Source of the DNA: Sipunculus nudus
Taxonomy: Eukaryota > Annelida > Sipuncula > Golfingiida > Sipunculidae
Length of the DNA: 64,000 nucleotides
Direction: 5' to 3'
Assembly (NCBI GenBank): GCA_026874595.1
Contig: CM049319.1
Location: forward strand, 55,992,917-56,056,916
Shown here: positions 60,181-64,000 of the stretch, one piece after another
Layout: the number at the start of each line of letters is the position of its first letter
Numbering within the stretch: position 1 is the first letter of the stretch
Notes under the pieces: model-generated
What the model saw: the letters and a program-made list of their open reading frames with translations, nothing else
What the model was told of the DNA's origin: nothing
The model's database searches: none
Program-made: the position numbers and the translations under genes

Positions 60181-61407
60181 TAGACCCAGTTGTGGCTCTG
60201 TTGTAAACACAGAGCCACAGACCCCGGCCTTCATTTATCCAGTGGGCTACACCTTATGGTTGCTGCAGTCTTGCAGCGCTGACGTATATATAGTAAACAA
60301 TACAAGCGCTGCAGCCTCTGGCGGGGAGAGTCTATACTATCTAAGTTTGTACGGATCCGTACAGACCCTCAGACATGTATATGCCTTGTGAAGCGTGAGG
60401 ACACCAAACAAACCCCACATATTATAATTGTTACAGATGCTTAGACTCCGTTGGGACCAAAACTTTTGCTGGATGATCAGCATTAATAAAGTATGGGCAC
60501 TTACTCTGGATGAAGTCAGATATTGCTTCGTCTCCGTCTGGCCGATGGCGCTTTCCGGTTGAAACAACCAATAGGAAATTAGCATCATTGACAACATGAG
60601 ATGTATGATGGGAAGGATGCTTATGAAAATATGGTCTATCCTAGTGCACGGCAGTGGCATTCCTGGGAAAATCCCCCCTGAATTCATCTTTTGCATAGAT
60701 TGCCCACCTAATTTGCATGGGATTCCTTTTCCAGCGGTGTCCAGTTGGCATGCAACAACTGAACCCCGGCAGTTCAAAGGATAAAAAACATTTACAGGCA
60801 CACATAAAGGTGATATATCGATTTTAATTTGATACATAAAAAGTTTATTTCTATATATAAATACAAGATTGTTTCTCTAACGCACAACAAGCAGTGATAA
60901 TTCATGTTACAGGTCCCTCCATGTACGGCAGGGTGAACTCTCACCGCTAGACGGTCGGACTCCATATCACAGATAAATGGAGTCCGTACGTGGCGGACTA
61001 CACCTTATGGGTGCCTATCTTAGTGCCTCTGTGCGATTGTTTCAGGCAGTACATGCATGTGTTACATCATCATGCAGTGGTACATGGTGTGAGTGTCCTG
61101 TAACTCGACCACTGGAAACACACGACCACTGCCTGTACAGGCAGCATTGTTACCAAGGTAACACACTGGATTGTTTCAGCTGGCCAGGCGCATGCATCAC
61201 ATTTCAGCTGGGTTAGCCAGTCAGTTGGCAGTCATGATGTAACACATACAGTGCACACTAGCCTGAATCAATCACCAGCCAATCACAACAGGCTAAATGT
61301 ACCCAAAGTGGGTACAACATTGTCACCTGCATGCGCTCCTGTCCGCTGGATAAATGAAGACAGGGACCTGTGGCTCTGTGTTTACAACAGAGCCACAACT
61401 GGGTCTA
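60181..61407. mobile_element. MULE-like non-autonomous element, 1.23 kb
   Basis: The first 62 bases (from TAGACCCAGTTGTGGCTCTG) and last 62 (to CACAACTGGGTCTA) are inverted repeats with about four mismatches. The flanks carry an exact 10-bp direct repeat, GTCATGGCTT, at 60171-60180 and 61408-61417: a target site duplication. Long TIRs with a 9-11-bp duplication are characteristic of Mutator-like elements. Inside each TIR TGTGGCTCTGT and ACAGAGCCACA form a hairpin. The open frames within show no transposase. Confidence 0.88.
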
Positions 61408-61417
61408 GTCATGGCTT

Positions 61418-62234
61418 ATGTTGATTACTACTATTATGAGACAGTTCAGTCAGTTTAGACCCACCTTCGAAATGAAGACCGGACCCAATCACAAGGTCAT
61501 CCAAACTAACTTTTTTTCTGGACTTTACAAATGAGAATCCTTTAGAAAATAAAATTGAAAAACTATATTATGAATTTAACAACAGATGTAATTGTAAAAT
61601 TATTGGTAATAATGGTAAAATTGCAGTATAGGTGAAATTGGAGAACAGGGGGGCACTAATATCGGGTTGGCGGCTAGCCACCAACGTAACAGGTTTCAGG
61701 TTTCTGTTGCGTTGCCAACCCACCAAAGGGCTAACTGGGGTTTTAACACAATACGATCTGTTACTCTTAGAAAGGCAATTGATTAAAAATATTTCCTATG
61801 GTTTTAACATACCAATGTTCACATTATGTAGTATGTCGAAAGGCATGTACTAAAAAATAACCATTCTGGTAATTATAAAACACCTGTAACATCAACAACT
61901 TATTTATTTGTCCAGAGGGAATTGAAGCATTAACAGTCCAGCAGACACCGTGTATTCATTGGCAGTCCTGTATGTTTTAGGCCTGTGTACTATTATGTTC
62001 AAATTTCACTTCCTTGGTGCAAAATAGTGATGTAATGTTTTTCAGGTGTCAAATATACAATACATTTAGAGGTACTGGGCATTAAACAATTGATATATCT
62101 CACAGTTGTGTATGGAGTGTTATAATCACAGTTAACTGCAGGGTCAGTCTATGGACTCCACATTGCGTCAGTCACTAAAAAAAGTGCAATTAGGGAGTCC
62201 ATTCCTATAGGCTAGTTGGTGGCAAATAGGCTAA

Positions 62235-62237
<3 letters not shown>
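61418..62237. other. No gene seen
   Basis: Intergenic or 5' flank of the ASB gene. No recognised element. Confidence 0.4.

Positions 62238-62288
<51 letters not shown>
62238..62288. repeat. (TA)n microsatellite
   Basis: Uninterrupted AT run about 300 bases before the ASB coding exon. Confidence 0.97.
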
Positions 62289-62295
<7 letters not shown>

Positions 62296-62535
62296 TTGGG
62301 TGTTTATTTCATCTTTTTCACCAAGTTTTCCTCAAAGTTGATTAATATACAATATAGGTACATGGTTAGGGTATGGTAGGGGGTATCCCCCTCCCATAGT
62401 GGGAAATTAAAAAAATGCAATGTAATAAAATAGGACATCATGAGGCAACTGTCACAGAAAAAAAGGATTTTCTGTTCCTTACCTACAATTCTCTTAAATT
62501 ACTTTAAATAACATAGTCAAACTTTATGAGGTCTC

Positions 62536-62546
62536 TTTGATTTCAG
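62536..62546 (+). other. Splice acceptor before ASB coding exon
   Basis: TCTTTGATTTCAG ends at 62546 and would put the ATG 38 bases into the exon, implying an untranslated first exon upstream, not located. Confidence 0.45.
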
Positions 62547-62584
62547 TCACTGACAGATGATGAGCAGTAAGTAGAGAAAGGAAG

Positions 62585-63652
62585 ATGTTGGCAGCTACAG
62601 CAGCAGGTGACCTAAGCCTCGTCTGTTCCTTAGTAACAGCAGGTGCCAGCCCACATCAGCCCGATGTCGACGGAACCACACCACTAGTTTTAGCAGCAGG
62701 TTGCGGCCATTTGAACATAATCAAATATTTGGTCAATTATGGAGTTGACATCAACAGGATAGATGGAGCAATGGGTGATGGTCCCCTTCACAAAGCTGCA
62801 TTTAATGGACAGGCAGATGCTGTGAAGCTTCTGATTGAGCTCGGAGCTGATGTGAATGCTCTTAACTTTAAAGGAACACCCTTAATGTATGCGGTGCTAA
62901 AGGCGAATTACAAGTGTGTACAGGTACTGCTAAAAAGTGGAGCATTGGTTGACCGCCATGTAGAAAATGGAATCACACCTCTGTATGTCGTATCGGCAGG
63001 TGGACCACTCGGGCTGATTGAAATGTTGATAACTCACGGTGCCGATGTGAACTTCAGAAGAAAATGTGGGCGCACTCCTCTGTATGCCGCAACGCTTGGA
63101 TCTGCCCCATCACATGTCAAATGTTTACTCAAGGCCGGCTCAGACCCCGATATTGAAGTTCGAGAACAGGATGTTAAAACACCCCTGATGGTAGCAATTT
63201 ACCATGAAAACATTCATATTGTTAAACTCCTACTTGAGCACAACTGTGACCCTGACAAAGGTGGGTACATGTCATTCTCAACGCCTGAATACAATCAGGG
63301 TAACATTTCTCCGTTAATAGTTGCTTTGAACCACGGATCTGACTCTGTAAAACATCTGTACCAAGCGGGGTGTAATTTAGCGCCATTATGGAAACCAAAC
63401 CAGCGAACAATATTTTTTCTGACACTGCGACGCTTCAGCTCACAGGAATTAATATCAGATATTATCAACAGGTGGCAGCACTGTTTTCACAATTGGATGA
63501 CACTCCCACGGTCGTTAAAGGAACAGTGCAAGTTTAAAATACGCAGACAGATGGGATGTAGAAACTTTACTACTAACATACAAATGTTGAACCTTCCAAC
63601 ACTGTTGAAACAATATTTAGTGGATATTTTTTATGAAGATGATACCATGTAA
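62585..63652 (+). CDS. Ankyrin repeat and SOCS box (ASB-type) protein
   Basis: 355 residues in one uninterrupted exon. Ankyrin repeats occupy about residues 1-28 (partial), 29-60, 61-94, 95-126, 127-159, 160-192 and 193-227, with the family signatures DGTTPLVLAAGCGHLNIIKYL, GPLHKAAFNGQADAVKLL and GADVN at turns. A divergent linker (228-306) follows, then a SOCS box at 307-349: LPRSLKEQCKFKIRRQMG, and LPTLLKQYLVDIF, whose LPxxLKxYL is the Cullin-5 side. Such proteins act as substrate receptors of Elongin B/C-Cullin-5 ubiquitin ligases, the ankyrin part choosing the target. The ATG is the first after an in-frame TGA at 62561, so this start is safe. Which ASB orthologue it is cannot be told from the sequence alone; invertebrate lineages have expanded the family. 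Confidence 0.92.
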   Translation: MLAATAAGDLSLVCSLVTAGASPHQPDVDGTTPLVLAAGCGHLNIIKYLVNYGVDINRIDGAMGDGPLHKAAFNGQADAVKLLIELGADVNALNFKGTPLMYAVLKANYKCVQVLLKSGALVDRHVENGITPLYVVSAGGPLGLIEMLITHGADVNFRRKCGRTPLYAATLGSAPSHVKCLLKAGSDPDIEVREQDVKTPLMVAIYHENIHIVKLLLEHNCDPDKGGYMSFSTPEYNQGNISPLIVALNHGSDSVKHLYQAGCNLAPLWKPNQRTIFFLTLRRFSSQELISDIINRWQHCFHNWMTLPRSLKEQCKFKIRRQMGCRNFTTNIQMLNLPTLLKQYLVDIFYEDDTM

Positions 63653-63932
63653 AAAGAGCCTACGAGGGCCTTTGCTAGAATGTGTCCTAATAATAAGAGA
63701 CTGATATAATTTCAGGACTTCTAAGTTCTAAAATTTCATATTTCAAGTATATCTTTAAGGATTTAATGCCATATAAACCATAATAACTTAAATCCTCATG
63801 TCCAACCAACTCATAAAATCCTGCTTGAGTTTATTCAGAGTGTACTTAATTCAGAATAGTTCGGCCAGATTTTTTTTCAGATTTTTTTATCATTATTTAC
63901 CCTCCTATTAAAATTCTTTAAACTGAAAAGAT

Positions 63933-63938
63933 AATAAA
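63933..63938 (+). terminator. Polyadenylation signal candidate
   Basis: AATAAA 280 bases after the ASB stop codon, with no earlier perfect copy between. Confidence 0.45.
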
Positions 63939-64000
63939 TTCATTTAAAATCTTTTCTCTTGCCTGTTCAATTTACTGCATTAAGAACATGACAAATGGTT

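Noticed and set aside
60146-60391. Open frames inside the MULE-like element
   Set aside because: They run across the TIR hairpins and lack transposase motifs.

Overview
This is a nuclear genomic window from an invertebrate animal. It is AT-rich, has GT-AG introns, is dense in repeats and microsatellites, and holds very few genes. The repeat complement (GTCCGTCC-headed interspersed repeats, TIR-bounded non-autonomous elements, tRNA-derived SINE, CR1/L2-like LINE tails, Ty3-type retroelement) together with two conserved animal gene families suggests a marine lophotrochozoan, most likely a bivalve mollusc. The species assignment is inference only.

Two host genes can be supported. (1) The last four coding exons of an EPS8-family gene (actin capping/bundling, receptor-tyrosine-kinase signalling) lie on the + strand at 34543-34599, 36703-36880, 41075-41210 and 41493-41555. 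Splice sites and codon phases fit exactly, and the exons sit in introns filled by repeats. The SH3, PTB and other 5' exons were not found here. (2) A complete, single-coding-exon ankyrin-repeat plus SOCS-box (ASB-type) gene, 355 aa, is at 62585-63652 (+), with a likely 5'UTR splice acceptor just upstream and a polyadenylation signal downstream.

The rest is mobile and repetitive DNA. 0-12 kb: AT and CT microsatellites, a GCGAC minisatellite, a TIR-bounded 0.94-kb repeat, a TTAA-flanked MITE and a 145-bp tandem array. 12.7-13.5 kb: an LTR-like sequence carrying a polypurine tract, a heat-shock-element-like array, a TATA box and polyadenylation signals. 13.7-23 kb: MITEs, a LINE 3' end on the minus strand and tandem repeats. 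24.6-26.9 kb: a broken transposase-like gene; a 649-bp part of it recurs at 53.7 kb with two mismatches. 28.6-44.4 kb: the EPS8 3' region embedded in large repeat families. 47-53 kb: MITE copy, microsatellite, LINE remnant and a 200-bp dispersed family. 53.7-57.5 kb: the second transposase-like fragment, a MITE with 65-bp TIRs, then a deleted Ty3-type element (5' LTR, primer binding site, integrase). 60.2-61.4 kb: a MULE-like 1.2-kb element with 62-bp TIRs and a 10-bp target duplication. 62.5-64 kb: the ASB gene.

I see no RNA gene, CRISPR array or operon, and no convincing new multi-gene system. The most informative signals are the reconstructed EPS8 exons, the heat-shock-type promoter in an LTR-like repeat, the near-identical twin transposase fragments, the MITE with a paralogous empty site, and eight octamer motifs ahead of an EPS8 exon.
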